A stretch of DNA of 64,000 bases from Harmothoe impar (GCA_947462335.1 OX381709.1:38930904-38994903), one strand, 5' to 3'; positions 34,880-48,057 are shown, counted from the stretch's first letter. The notes: generated by a model not told the origin, from the sequence alone. Made by a program: numbers and translations.

Positions 34880-37800
34880 TATAATGAATGTCCCTCTCTA
34901 AAAGAAAACGGTTACACATGTTCTTTAAAGGGCTGGGAACGGCTGATCCAGAATCCCCATTGGTTGTAATACAAGTTTGGTTTGGAGTAATGTGATTCCT
35001 CCTTTCCCTACTTCCCTCCCATCCTCCAATTTCCATCCGTCCCCAAAACGTTTCACTCCCACTGAAAAGCCCCCTCACATGTAAGATTACAAGTCTCGGT
35101 GGATGCATTATGGAAACACTATTGGTATTAACATGATACCAGCTTAATGGGTTGTGCAAACATCCAACCGGGTAATCCTAGTAGGCCTCCCCTTAAAATT
35201 GCTACGTTGGCAATTCACATTTCGACTCCATGTGGCATTGTTGATCGGGGGAAGCATTTTTAGGGTTATAGGCAACTACTCTAATATTCCGTCTGGGCAT
35301 TTAAATAATTGCCACTCTACAGTGCTGCAGTACAGTACGACGCAAATTGATTCTAATACAGATTCCATTTAAAAGAATACCACATTGCAGTCCCGAGCAA
35401 AGGACCTTGGAAAATAAAGAGAAAACTTAATATGGAGAGTCAAAATTAGTCGAGGCTTAGTGCAAGGGTGTTTTATGTACGACTATTAAATGCCATGCCA
35501 ATTAAATGTATGTGTCAAGTTTGTATAATAGAGTACATATACTGTATTAATAATCTAATTTACCCCTCACAATGTAGCCTAGCTAAAGAAACGTTTAAAA
35601 AGTCTCCAAAGTGAAAAAAAAGCTACAATATACATCAAGCATCTAGCATCCGAATATTGCTATAAGTATGCGTAGGCGGATTTGTCGGACTCAGGAATAA
35701 TGACCTAAATATCATACAGAACTGGGATACTATTTTTGCACATCAAAAGGCTGGCATGCTATTTCTGATGTACATATCAAGCCTTTGGTGTTTTAACAGA
35801 AATCAGTGGTCGGAAACCAAGGTCCAATGCCATAAAAGTGTCCCGTAGTGCAGGCGCTGTAGACTAGTCAAGGTGGCCTTGTGTATATGTAGTAAGGAAA
35901 CGGGAGGGCCAGAGACTGCCTTAATATTATTTTTGGTATTACTTACCATTTTTTTTATGAGCAAACGGGATTATATCAATTTCTTGATTTTTATCACAAT
36001 AACCAGTCTCATAATTATTAAAATATAATATTTGACATATACATCTCAGTCAAAGTATTTCATCATCAAACTATACACTCAGAGTGAACATCATTTACAT
36101 ATTCTACAAATATCAACATGGTCTTATAGACTTGAACCTAAAAAGCTGTAACTTTATTAAATGAGGACACGCAGCGGGCAAGTCTTGAAGAGGATGATCA
36201 AAGCACCGCCTGTAGGCAATGGCGTCGGTGCGACGCCCATTGGCACTTTACCTATCACACGTACTGTCGGTTGAGTCAGACCAGAGGCCATACCTAAACT
36301 AATTTTCATCATAGTGCACCAGAAGAGAAATGCAATTTAGGATATAGAGACAAGGGGTAAGGCCAGGATCGCCCAGCAGCACATTGCACTGACCTGGGAA
36401 GGACAAGATGAGCCCCTGGGCAGTAGTGGCAGCAGTCTCTGCTCAGGCAGCCCACGTGATTCCACTTCAATAATACCCATAGCATATCTGTTTGCCGACC
36501 CAAGCAATGCCCCTATAACTGTCATAGGGCAAGGCTTTTTTACTGCTAAATGATACAAGCTATCAGCTTTTGTATGTATCAGTAGCACCAGGGATCTCCA
36601 GTTTTCGGGATTGGATGTTGCGGCGCTGCTTTTCTAACGTATAAAGTCTGTCAAATTTGCACTTATCACAAAAATATGGTAATAGTCAGAATGGACTTGG
36701 AGGGGGAGGGGTGTTCTGTGCTGCAGCTGACAGATATATAAGAAGGTCTACAACTCAAGATTGTATTCTAGCTAATCGGAACATAACACTGCTTATTTAT
36801 TCATACAATGTATGCTGCAGAGATTATCATGGTGGGGCAATCAAAGGGAATACATGCATAAGCAGTGGCTTTCCTGTTTCATATGTAGGCCTAACTATGT
36901 TCCGGAGCCATAGTCTGATAATGGGGAGTACATATACTAATATGTGCGTACCTGTTGCCATATAGAGATAAACACACCGAAACTCTAGTTATTCACCACA
37001 AACCAATTTTTCTTGCTCTTTCAATAGATTCAGATTAGAGTATGTTTAAAAGGTATAGAAACAAATCCCACAGTCCTCCCTGGTGATTTCATGGTTCACT
37101 CATTAAACTACTATACTCAGTATAAAAGAGGAGCTCATCTATACCTGGTTGCATACCATATCACAATTAAAAACAAGCAAATGTAAATCTTTCTAGATGC
37201 AATATCTAACGGTTAATAAATAAAATAGGCTAATATGGAAATCAGTTAATGAAAAATTAAATCGTATTCCACTTGCAGACTGTGTAGACAAGAGAATCTA
37301 TAAAGAAAACACCTTTATATGATTCAATATAAAAGGATAGCTTGAAAACGCCTCATAGTTTTGAAGAGTGACATTTTTTACAGTTGAAGAATATACTATA
37401 AAATCATCTTTCCCACAATATGGGCCCAATATTGTGTGACTACCTTTGTTGACACTAGAATAAGATAGGCACACTCTCTGCAACCACTCATAAAAAATAG
37501 AGACTTGAGAATTTCCATCTGTGAGGTCAATGTAGACTCTTCTGACATTTTATAAAGCATGCGATGCAACTAAAAGTATCACAATTAGCTCGATTTAAGA
37601 AAAGCCAGACCTGTTCAAGTTCTATTCTATGACTATGAATTTGCTCCTGAGCTGGTTCTTAAGGGAATGTTCTACCTCTTTGTGTTTCATTCAACATTTT
37701 GTTATGAAATATAAAGTTTTTCTGAAATTTCTCATGAGATCTGGATGCACTATGATAACCTCCAGTCATTTGATTGTGTTAGTTTGGTTATAAATTTTAA

Positions 37801-38820
37801 GCATAGAAGAGGCAATACTTGACGGAAAGATATCAACATGTTGATGCCCCATGTACAGTGGAGCCTATATGTACAATATTGATTCTTGTATATGCCCTTG
37901 GCATTCAGTGGGATCAGATAGGTATCAAATAGAGTTTGAGTTTTTGAATATTTTATTTGGTCAAAGATTTATTACAAAATGCCGCCTTTCAACAATACCA
38001 AAGCAATACCAGCACCACAGAAAAAAGTAGGAAACTGTTCAGTTCCTAATATACGGGAAAATACAAAATACACTGGCAGTAAATCTGACAGATATTCATA
38101 TGCACCAGACATAGAGTCAGATTCCCATACACAGAAAGAAGAAACAGCGTCAAAAAGGAGTCCAGGTTGCCTCTAGAATGACTCCCGCCTTTAAGGGAGC
38201 CCAGGCTGCCTGTAACTCCCCTAGGTGACTCCCTTGCCTACCTAAAGGAGTCACCTGGGTGAGTTACATAGTTCCCTGACTCACCTAAGGGAGTCACATG
38301 AGGACCTGGGCTCCGCTAAAGAGGGGAGTCATTCTGGAGGCAACCTGGACGCGGTTACTTTTCTCTGTGTACTTTAGTTCCCACCACCAACATTCTAAGA
38401 CGTTTACAAGAATACGGTACTTATTATGCACATTATGTCAATAATAACTCCCATTGTCACCTATGATGATAACGCCCATCATCATCTATTCATGATCTTA
38501 TCATAATTGTCCTGATTCGGTTTCTAATGTCGCCTCATTCAATTTGACCTCCTCATTACCTTACACTGCGCATTAGTGTAGGGATGTACCCGTAAAGTGC
38601 CTTCAGAGTTCATTTTAATGGGCTTGTAATTCCACCACAGTCCATATTTATTTCTGGATCCATTAATCAGCTACATTCCCACCCTATAGTTAGACTACCC
38701 CAGACAGTCATTTTAAGTTAATTCATCATGTTTTTGTTTGACTTCCTAAGTGGCTTCACTTGGCTCTTGCTATAATTCAGTAATTGGTATCATGGCTTTT
38801 GTGAGCTCAAGGTTGTTAGC
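34880..38820 (+). repeat. Diverged tandem duplication I, copy A
   Basis: Colinear, same-orientation similarity with 40620-43720 in at least five blocks: 34887/40630 (TACAAGTTTGGTTT), 36130/41150 (AAATGAGGAC, GATGATCAAAGCAC), 36267/41340 (GTCGGTTGAGTCAGACCAGA), 37505/42348 (GTGAGG-CAAT-TAGACTCTT) and 38575/43530 (GGGATGTAC, CTTGTAAT-CCAC, GCTCTTGCTATAATTCA-like). Offset falls from about 5.7 to 4.9 kb, reflecting insertions and deletions. No protein frame is kept between copies. Confidence 0.8.
38160..38350. mobile_element. Large hairpin element inside duplication copy A
   Basis: The left arm GTCCAGGTTGCCTCTAGAAT (from 38160) pairs with the right arm ending GGAGGCAACCTGGAC at 38350. Imperfect pairing runs through AGGGAGCCCAGG/CCTGGGCTCC and CTAGGTGACTCCCTT/AAGGGAGTCAC into a short centre, so almost the whole 191 bases can fold. 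Weaker pairing extends outward to about 38130 and 38371. Not present at the matching place in copy B. Confidence 0.75.
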
Positions 38821-38932
38821 CGATTGTCTGATTGTAGCTAATTGTAGTTCCGTGTTTATGATGGGCTATCATAAACGGATTATTGCCATTGAATTTATTT
38901 ACCTTACCGATAGGTTGGAAATGAGGGAAAGA

Positions 38933-39200
38933 GCACACTCAAAAAATAAACTTGTCTCAAGACTCTTCAAAGTGACGGTCATAAAATAAACGAGTCAAAA
39001 ACTTGTCTAAGTGACAAGGAAGCGGGTCTTCTAGCTGGAGATAGAGGACCCACTTGGTATGTGCCAGCCCGAAACCCGACATTTGCCAGCTCCAGATTCT
39101 ATTTGTGGGATGGTAACCTGATACATTAGACAACTCTTGGCTCGTTTATTTTATGACAGTCACTTCAACGAGTCTGGAGACGAGTTTACTTTTTCAGTGC
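38933..39200. mobile_element. MITE with about 70-base terminal inverted repeats
   Basis: The left arm (38933-39006) and right arm (39129-39200) pair over about 70 bases; shared words include AAGACTC/CAGACTC, AAGTGAC and GTCATAAAATAAACGAG (exact). Ends read GCAC-CAAAAA and, reverse-complemented, GCACTGAAAAA. Confidence 0.75.
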
Positions 39201-39328
39201 AGAATAGTTTAAGAAAGTGTTCATTGTTTGCTTGGTCATTTGTTTTTTTAGACCAACATTCCTCTTAAGTTCTGGCAATTTTGTTATCTTAAACCTAGCA
39301 ATGCTGAAGTATAGTATGGCTGCTGTCT

Positions 39329-39690
39329 CAGTCTTTGCGAAAACTTTTTCAGCGTGCAGGACAGTCGGTCCTGCACCTACCCAATTTTGCAGGACCGGAC
39401 AATTTTCTGCAGGACTGGACACCAAAATCGAAGTTTTGCATACTATTAAGAATAGAATAACATTTATAAAGGAAATAATAACAAAGAAATTGCTTTAATT
39501 TGCCGAGAATATAAGTGTGCACTCTAGAACTTGTAACTTCAGTTCTAGTTGGAATATTTGAAAAATTCTTTCAGTTTTGGAAAGCCCAGAATGTGGAGGA
39601 CATCTGGTCCTGCAACACTAGACATTCTGCCGGACCAGAGCCATTTTAGGCGGACATTGCCACTGTCCGGCACCTTTTAGCAAAGACTGC
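39329..39690. mobile_element. MITE with CAGTCTTTGC ends and GCAGGACCGGAC repeats
   Basis: Left end CAGTCTTTGCGAAAAC; right end reverse complement of CAGTCTTTGCTAAAAG. Pairing continues into GTGCAGGACAGT/GTGCCGGACAGT. Interior repeats GCAGGACCGGACA and related TCTGGTCC/CCGGACCAGA words. Confidence 0.65.
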
Positions 39691-40619
39691 TGTCTATACA
39701 ACAGACTGATGCTAATCTAACATCAATGTCATGCCTAAAAATACACTAAATAAGGCTACTCACAAGGAAAACCCAATTACGTATAATTCATTGTATATGA
39801 ATTGGCAAAGGTCAGCAATATAAATATTCATCAAATATGGCAATGTCATCTCCCATCTTTATAACTCAGATACACCTGGTGTGGGTACAGACTAACACCT
39901 TTACTTTCTATAGCCCTACATATATCTGCTCATAGTAACATTATCTTGGTATACCTTTTGAAAGCGGCTCTTTTGATCATTCATCCATTCACTCATACAC
40001 GATGTGTATGGATGTCCTTTATATTCCTATGATCATGTGTCCGTCTGCTCTTTACATTGACACCCTACACTTGAGAATTTCCCCTGAAACTTTAACTTAT
40101 TGACATTTGTATGAGAACATCCCGACACAGGATATATGGAGGAGGAGAATATTTCTGCTGCCCTATGCATGCCCTACGCACAGGTGAATGGAGAGAGAAA
40201 CTGAGACACGTGTGTATATGGATTACCCTTCATCTCATCACCTTTTCCAGATAAGGTCACACCTCGCTTATTGCACGTCATATCGTGGAGCATTCCTTAT
40301 CCCCTTTCTCTCTGGGTTTTAGCTTTATACTGATTACATTTTTCGACATATCTTACTCCATATGTTCACATATTCGAAGACCGCGTGACTTTCTATAGCT
40401 ATTGTATAATATCGCAGCATTAGATATGGCTGTGTAATGACATGAAATACTACAAAGAGCAAAGATTTTTAGAAACGTACTAGAGTTGTTCCTAAAAGTG
40501 TGGGAGACGACCCGAGGTATGCCTAAAGTAACCCAGTGAGTACATAACGTTGAATGAATCCCCTTTCTCCTAAGGTCTATGGCAGATTAAAGAGGGTACT
40601 GAAGGAACAGAACAAATAT
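39691..40619. other. Spacer between copies of duplication I; nothing recognised
   Basis: AT-rich, no open frame of note, no match to either flanking copy found by eye. Confidence 0.45.
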
Positions 40620-43600
40620 ATATATCAGGTGTCCCTCTCGAGACAGATGTGTTTCAAAAGGCAGATAAATGCAGCTCCAGAACGTCCCATTTCCTCAGAC
40701 CCTGTGATACAAGTTTGGTTTAGATCAATGTGCTTCCTTCTTTCCCAATCCCTTCCATTTTCCAACTTCACCCTACCTCCGGGATTAGTCACTCCTACTG
40801 AAATGAATTGCGGAAACTGATGCGAAACAACTCTGATATTCAATGCAGGTGTTCTTGATACCTTGCCATCTTGCCATTCATCAATGCTGAACAGTTAGAG
40901 ACAAGTGAACACCCAATCTTGCCTTCATGATACAGATTCTTTTTTTTTCTAAATCTGATTTGCAGGAGGCAAGGACATTGGAGAGCGACGACCGACACCA
41001 ATAAGGAGGATCACAATTAGCTGAGACTCACTGAGTTTGGATTGTTCTGCAAATGGATCTTGATTTCCATGCCAACTAGACCTCCACCAAAAGCCACCAT
41101 TGATTACTGTCTAAACTTCAATGGTCTTATATACGGTTGATGACCTTAAATATGTAACTTTATCAAATGAGGACCATTCAATATATTTTCCAAATGGTGT
41201 TATATATAAGCTTCTTAAAGATGAATACAAAATGGGGGTAAGTAGTAGGCAAGTTTAGACTGCGATGATCAAAGCACTGCCTGTAAGCAATTGTGGCTGT
41301 CATGCTACTATTGGCACTACATGTATTAGATGTGTGCCGTCGGTTGAGTCAGACCAGAGACATTCCTAAACTAATTTTCAGCATAGAGACGCCAATAATG
41401 AATGCAATTTAGGCTATGGGGTAAAGTCAGAAAGGCCTAGCAGCACATTGAACTGACCCGGATAGGGAGAGGACGAGTCACAGGGCAATAGTGACGGTAT
41501 TCTCTGCCCTGACAGCCTCCAGCAATCCATTCCAATAGTGCACGTGGTATTTGCAACTGCTCTGGGGTATCTATACACCCACAAACAACATTGTCGTCTG
41601 CTTGCCGACTCAAGCAGTTTCTCCATATTACCATTGTAAGGCACCAAGCCTTTACTGATATGCTACAAGCCATCAATGTTTGCAGAATGTTTGATCTCTT
41701 TTCTTTTTTTTCTTTTTTTTTTAATATCGGAAATGGGTGAGAAACGGCTCCATATAGGGTGGGTGGGGCTTTATTATCCATAGCAATAACTCAGCATTCT
41801 TATTTGATATGGTTAACCAGGGTTTTTGTGAAAATTGAAATTCCCCTAACTTTTATAGCCGCTGTGTGTGCGTCAGTAAAAATCAAAGCCTCTTCATAAC
41901 ATCATTAAAAAATACTCAAAATCAAAGGAGTATGTGCTAGAAAGCCTTATCTGCTGCAGAATGCACTGACACTTTACATCATTTGCAATACACTCAAATC
42001 CAAAATGTCGCCTGAATACTGATGCCATATCTGAAATAATGTTATGTTGTATATGCCAGAGCCAGTAAAAAGTATGATATGTAAAATCCATCCAAATTCA
42101 CATAATACTATTTTCACTTAACACACCAATATAGTGCGTGCATGGCGGTAGCTATTGGATCAAACCCCGGGATCAAGCTATAACTTGACACAGCAGACGG
42201 GGAAGTTATCCTCACAATAAGAAATGTCTTCTTCATACTAGTGGCCCGTTTTTGTTCCTCTATATATACTGACACTAGGTTGATAGCAACCCTGTGGTAA
42301 AAACAAAGCGTCTATCTTGAAATAATCATAAAATACGAGAGACGTGAGAATTTCTGTCTGTGAGGCCAATATAGACTCTTTTGACATTTATATAGATCAT
42401 GCCATGCGGCTAAAAGTATCACCAGCCCATTTAAGAAAGGCTGCTCCCTAGCTCCTATCTATTCATAAATATTGGCGATCAGCATTTCTATTTTGGCAGC
42501 ATATCCAGGATACACTGACATACAATCTCCCTATTGAATCGTGTATATATCACGGAATGTTGCTATTTGGATATAAAGATCAGAATATGGTTCAACGTGA
42601 CTATAACATAAGTCACTGACTGTAGACTGTATGTTTTTGTAGTATGCTTATACAACATCATTTCTGCCCATCGGTCAATAATCAATATAAGAAATACTGA
42701 TTACTTAGGTATTCGACAAGAAGCCGACCATTGCATAACTGGATAAGCTGAACTGCTGAATTGCACGTTCCTTTATATAAAAGCCATCGATTTCAATTAT
42801 ATATGCATAGACAGTGGACACGTGGTATATACCGGTAGTGTATTTGCTGTGCATTATATAATACAATTCCTGTTTGCCTCTATCCAGCAGCTATACATAT
42901 TATATCTCGGGCTTAGAACTAGCATACATGTCTATATCATATTGTAAGCAATTCGATGAATATTGATCTGTTATGACCTCACGGCAACACTCTATATTAG
43001 ACCTATTCTAAACATGTTTGTAATATGTATTAAAATGCATTTTTATCAACATTCAGAAGAACATGTTTTGCTATTATTGGTCAGACAGTTCTCTTATTGA
43101 TATGGTAATCCACCTTATATGTTGTAGCTATCCCAATTATGCCGAATATCAAAAACAGATATCTCATCAGGAAACAGTAAAATTACTCGTTCACTACCTG
43201 AGACTCATCCCAGTGGGCACAGAATCCAGTTAAACGTTGAATCAGTGTTAAATCAACATTGAATCACCATTGACAACCATTTATCAATGTTGATTCAGTG
43301 TTCTGTGCCCACTGGCATGTACCATATCCATACCGGCTTTGGCATGCAGGTGGAAGCAGTATTAAAGAAACAAGTCCTTTTCAACAATCAACATGTCAAG
43401 TGTCCCGGTATTATTACAGAGCACTGAAATTGATATGAGTAATTAGAGCCATCAAATTCTAAAATATTCATGAGCCATTATTACTGACAGAATCCGTAAT
43501 GTCTCCCGTTGCCCTATACACTACTCATCAGCGTGGGGATGTACACTTAAAGGGGCTTCATAGTGTGTTTTAATCGCCTTGTAATCCCACAACTGTCCAA

Positions 43601-43720
43601 AACTATTAAATTTTCCTGATCCATTTAATTGCCAGGCAACATTGGCTTCGAATGACTCTTGCTATAATTCATTTATTTGTACTGTGACTTCTCTGGGCTC
43701 AGTCTATCACATTCCTAGTG
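40620..43720 (+). repeat. Diverged tandem duplication I, copy B
   Basis: Second copy of 34880-38820 (blocks listed there), shorter by about 0.8 kb. The strongest block is 41340-41460, including GTCGGTTGAGTCAGACCAGA, CCTAAACTAATTTTCA, ATGCAATTTAGG and AGCAGCACATTG. It carries its own insertion, the palindromic element at 43210-43315, and lacks the 38.2 kb hairpin. Confidence 0.8.
43210..43315. mobile_element. 106-base palindromic MITE, perfect CCAGTGGGCACAGAA ends
   Basis: CCAGTGGGCACAGAA at 43210-43224 is the exact reverse complement of 43301-43315. The interior alternates GTTGAATCAGTGTTAAATCA-type words and their complements (ATCAACATTGAATC, TCAATGTTGATTCAG), so the whole element folds. Confidence 0.85.
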
Positions 43721-45232
43721 TTTTCAACCTTATATCATCACCTAATGTTATTTCTCTAGTAGGAAACACGGTGTGGCCCCAAGTGGGCTGCCTAGTTTTG
43801 GAGCCTAATGGCTTTGGTCACGGGTATTTATTGTGGACACACGGGTTAACCGTTTTAGTTCAGATTATCGATTCGAGCTTTATCTAGATACGTCCACCGT
43901 TATTTAGGAAGGAAAGCGAGATCTCAAAGGATAGGGATATGTGTATCCATCAGTCGGATCTTATTTATAGCTCATATGTAGATCTGCTGGTGGATACATT
44001 ACAGACCCAGAGGCATTCCCTGTATTATATTGCCTACTCGGCTCCTAGTGTCAGAAACCCTAGGACATTCACTCATTGTATCCTTTCTTAGAGAAACGGG
44101 TATGGCCTAGACGGTCCAAATATGTACATACCCGTCATTGGGTGTATGGGATAGGCTGTTTGTTATGCCTCTGCCAATCTGTCTGCTCATTCCATTGACC
44201 TTTATGTTATATGTAGGGCTATACACGCTCCTGCTGTGAACATTGCCTGCAGACTTCAATTGACCTTTGCATTACCACTCCTCCACCACACAGCATCTAA
44301 AGCCCATTAAAGTTAACTGGAAAGGTAAATTATTAGTCCAGGAATAACCTCTCTTCTTATCAATTAGATACCATGGTAGGCATTTACTGGCCTTCATGGA
44401 GAAAATTGCACTCAATACAATGTAGTATTAGAGAACGGTTTGCTGCGTGACAGCGCACAGTCAGTTTTCGCATGGAAGTCCCAGCGTTATTGACTTGTGA
44501 GTATTCCTGGCACATTCTGCACTCTCAAGGTGAGTCCGCTTAGGCCAAGGAGTCTGGCATGCCGACTTGATATAGAACGCAGGCCTTCGCTGGTAACGTA
44601 AGCACCATTATAAATCATCTGTTTAAATGCATCCAATATACTATATCAAGGAATATGAGTAGGCAATGGCTATTACACTGATTTATATAATGACAACCCT
44701 CCTGGCGTGGAGAGAGTCGGTGGGGGTATTTGGGGAGGGGGACTAACCGACTGTGAGGACTTCAGTTTTGCAGGGGGTGACAGGCGGCACCCAGCTCCTC
44801 CTATTACACAAAATGACGACCTGCCAGCCTGTAGATTGTGCTTAGGCCCGGTGGCTGCTGTGCCTAGCTGGTGGGGCGGGAAATGGCAGATGAGACCTTC
44901 ATCCAGAGGGCTTTCCGAGCAGCTCCCGAGCAACTCGCCAGGCATCAAAGGGGACTAAAGGTTGACAGTCACCGTTCCTACATGACATATGGATGGGGGG
45001 AAGGCAATGGAGAGATATGAGATGTGTGAAAACAGAGAGGCAGGTGAGGGTTGGGCTGGGGTAGATACTGAGGCTAATCACACGGCTAATGGCTGCTTGC
45101 AAGACATACCACAGGGGCAAAGTATAGAGTAGCTCACAACTCTACTTGGACACCTGGGCAGTATGGAGCAACTTAGCACAAAGCCCAAAGGGTGTTCGAA
45201 ATTATCAGTGCTGGGCACTGTAAACACCCTCA
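43721..45232. other. Non-coding stretch; no gene recognised
   Basis: GC-richer at 44700-44960, where open frames on both strands overlap (44673-44958); neither has a recognisable domain. One GAGCAGCTC word at 44917. Confidence 0.45.
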
Positions 45233-45350
45233 CAGTAAGCAAACAATTTTATACAACGTTTCTCTATGGATCACTATTATGCAAAACGTTATATAACGTT
45301 AAAAACGTTATTTTGACATAAAACAACGTATTTTTATTAGCTGGGCTTGA
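45233..45350 (+). mobile_element. AACGTT-repeat MITE, copy 1
   Basis: Contains CAACGTTTCTCTATGG, AAAACGTTATATAACGTTAAA, given in part, and ends near TTAGCTGGGC. Shared with 51.07 kb (same strand) and 58.98 kb (opposite strand). Confidence 0.7.
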
Positions 45351-47812
45351 AGGATGGGCTAAGTTGAGATTAGGGTAAGCAGGAATAGGGACATATCCAG
45401 TTTTCTCGGACAGGGGGAGGTGGAGAGGGAAGGGATGGAGTTGTAAGAGACATGTGACAAAATACGATTCATCAAAGCTGGCCTCTTGATAGCTGCCCCT
45501 ACCTACAAAAGGAAAACAAGACCTAAAGGGAATAGCTATGGGCATCGTCCCTGGACATCGATATAATCACCGATAAAAAAGAGATTGTGCTGTTGCAGTG
45601 GAAGAGAGAGAAATGTAAAGGGAAAACGAATGGGAACCAGTAGATATATGGCCCAAGTGGCAAGAGCAACCTCAGCAAATCTAGGTCTCCGGGTGCTGGT
45701 ACACAACGTGCACGTGTGTATGTGAGCTGTATCTGAGTGGCTGGATGATACGGACGCCGAGAAGGGACACGCCCTAACAATTCAATTATGAAAGGGTGTG
45801 TACGGTAATATAATATTGAGTGAATCCTTCGCTCTGTCACTTCAAATCCTAAAATGAAGTGTCAATGGTTGACTCTGACGTCAAATGTTTGACGGTGACG
45901 GCAGTGGTGTTTTTGTCGGCAACAACAACATTGAACTTGAATTTCGTTTCATATTTAAAAAAACATACTTGTATTTTTAAGTTGATCTATTAGGCAGTGG
46001 ACCTTCCTGACCTCCGTAGGTAAAAGGGGTGGGTGGCTATAGGAGGTGATATCAGTGAGCAGTTCTGGAAAACGAGCAGCTCCAAGAGCAGCAGCTCTGA
46101 TGGTAATGTCTGGCCTGAATTATAAGCTCGGTGCTATCAGCGGATGGATGTGCTCATACAGCGTCCTCCAGCACCAGCCCCAGATTTCCTATTTGTTAGT
46201 ACCAACCACCGCCCTTCCTGTAACGCTGCCCCAGTCAAACGGTATCTGAGTGTAATTCCCACCCATTGGAGTGCGCGCTATCATTAGGCATGGTCGGGCC
46301 TTATCATCTTTGCCCTCATTCTCCCTCTTTAGCATTCCAGTCTAGGCCTGGAGCAGCTGCCCTCCAGGGAGATGGCAGAGGGAATCAAATGGGATTAAGC
46401 TGTGTCCCTTGACACTCTGATGGAATGCTTCTCAGTGGGTAGTGGTGGCATGGGTAGGGGACAGGATCTGGACAGTAACAGAGATGACAAGCTATAGCCT
46501 GTTGGTCTGACAAGGCACGCTCGCGGGTAAAGTGTGGAATATTGATTCAGGGACGATCTTATTATGGTGATATGCCATGATAAGTTTTATGATGAGGATT
46601 TTGCAACTCCCTATCATCATTCTTGTCCGCCTCGACACACAGAATCGGAAATAATATTACACTATGCATTAGGAGTCATTGTACACTTGTGTTATTCGTT
46701 ATGACTCTCTGCCTCAGATCATTGGGCCTGGATGTTTGAGATTGTTTTCAGAAATTTTAGATGCACACTAACTGCACTTGTTTTGTGTTGGTACAGAGTC
46801 CCCTTTAGAAAACATTTAAGTAAATATTACTATTATATAAAAATGGGCTGCACTCATCACCTTGTGATTGAGAGATAAATTGGTTGCAAATAAAATAACC
46901 AGTGAAATGCACATAAAAGGCACATTCAATGTCCCACTACCATAACATGGACTGTACGATTTAGACGATTTACTATGGCAAACTAATTTGGTATTTTGTA
47001 ATACTATAGAAGGGATACCTCCAAATTATGACCCAATTAGGTAAAGGGTTCATTCTTTGAACATGTCACGTCATATGCTAGAACATGCCATTCCCCATGT
47101 AAAGATGTGTGGTAAGCTGCATATTTCAACATGGCCTGATCAGTCACATCTATTTTTGGTGTTGAATATAGCACGGTCACGACATGCGATTTCCGTAGCT
47201 TTTAAGAAGGCATTCTAATTACGCTCCTTGCATAGCAATGGCACGTAACTGGAGTGTTGATGGGGTCACACAATGTCCATAGATGCAATAGTATCTGTTG
47301 TAATCGTATCACTATTGAGCTGGCGTCATCTCTTATGTAATTGGGAACATCCCACGTTGATCTATCTGATTGTCTAGCAGATCCTGAGGTGTACTATATA
47401 AATTAACATTATAGCCATTAGATCGACAATGTTAAGTAAAATTTAAGATTGCATGGAGTAATGAAGTCAAATCTCTTAAGGGGATGTTGTATTTCCAACG
47501 ACACCATACATACTTCTGCCGTTCATTCATTCAACAAAAAATATAGTCCACCTATTCATAGTTGAGCGTATTCTATTCTTAGATTATTCCATAATCCAAG
47601 GTTTCATCTGGCTATTATTGAATATTGAGAATCATCCGTATTTGAATTCAGTGTTCCCAAAGTCTCACTATTTTATAGCAGTGTGCCTAAGTATAGGCCC
47701 GGAACATTTTGTAAGTGCCTATTTACATAGAATTTATGTTAAAACCCTTGCTTGCCTTTCTGCGTGAATAGCTTCATATAGGCATAAAAATGGCCCCCAT
47801 ACTAGATCATAC
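45351..47812. other. Non-coding stretch; no gene recognised
   Basis: Minus-strand open frames at 45264-45545 and 45523-45840 have no domain and the first runs through the AACGTT element. The remainder is ordinary AT-rich DNA. Confidence 0.45.
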
Positions 47813-48057
47813 CTTATCAGAATGACCCGAGCTGCTCCGCATCCTGCTGAGCAGCTCGGCAATCTGCAGCTGGTCAGGGTTATCTGTATGCCCTGTCTGA
47901 GGGGATCACTATGCGAGTGGATGAACTCGTGTAGGACAACAAACCATACTTCCCGTGGGTGGGATAGGAGTGGGGATATAAGTGGGCAGGGCAGGGTCAG
48001 GCTGCCCCACCTGCATAGCAATGTTAGCACAGCAAACACTGGAAGCAGCTTGGCCAT
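47813..48057 (-). other. Candidate first exon of a secreted protein (weak)
   Basis: Minus-strand ATG at 48057 begins MAKLLPVFAVLTLLCRWGSL, which has the charged-start, hydrophobic-core shape of a signal peptide. The frame stays open for 81 codons with several Cys (SCRLPSCSAGCG) and reaches ATAAG|GTATGA, a good donor, after base 47813. An earlier donor-like CTATGCAG|GTGGGG right after the hydrophobic core is an alternative exon end. No family recognised and no further exon identified. Chance is a real possibility. Confidence 0.2.

Noticed and set aside
34848..40843. Similar minus-strand peptides (shared NQTCIT and LERD words) at 34.85-35.16 and 40.63-40.84 kb
   Set aside because: Also explained by duplication I at the DNA level; the frames shift between blocks and no domain is recognised.
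45264..45840. Two overlapping minus-strand open frames as a gene
   Set aside because: The first crosses the AACGTT mobile element; neither has a domain, signal peptide or splice-consistent ends.
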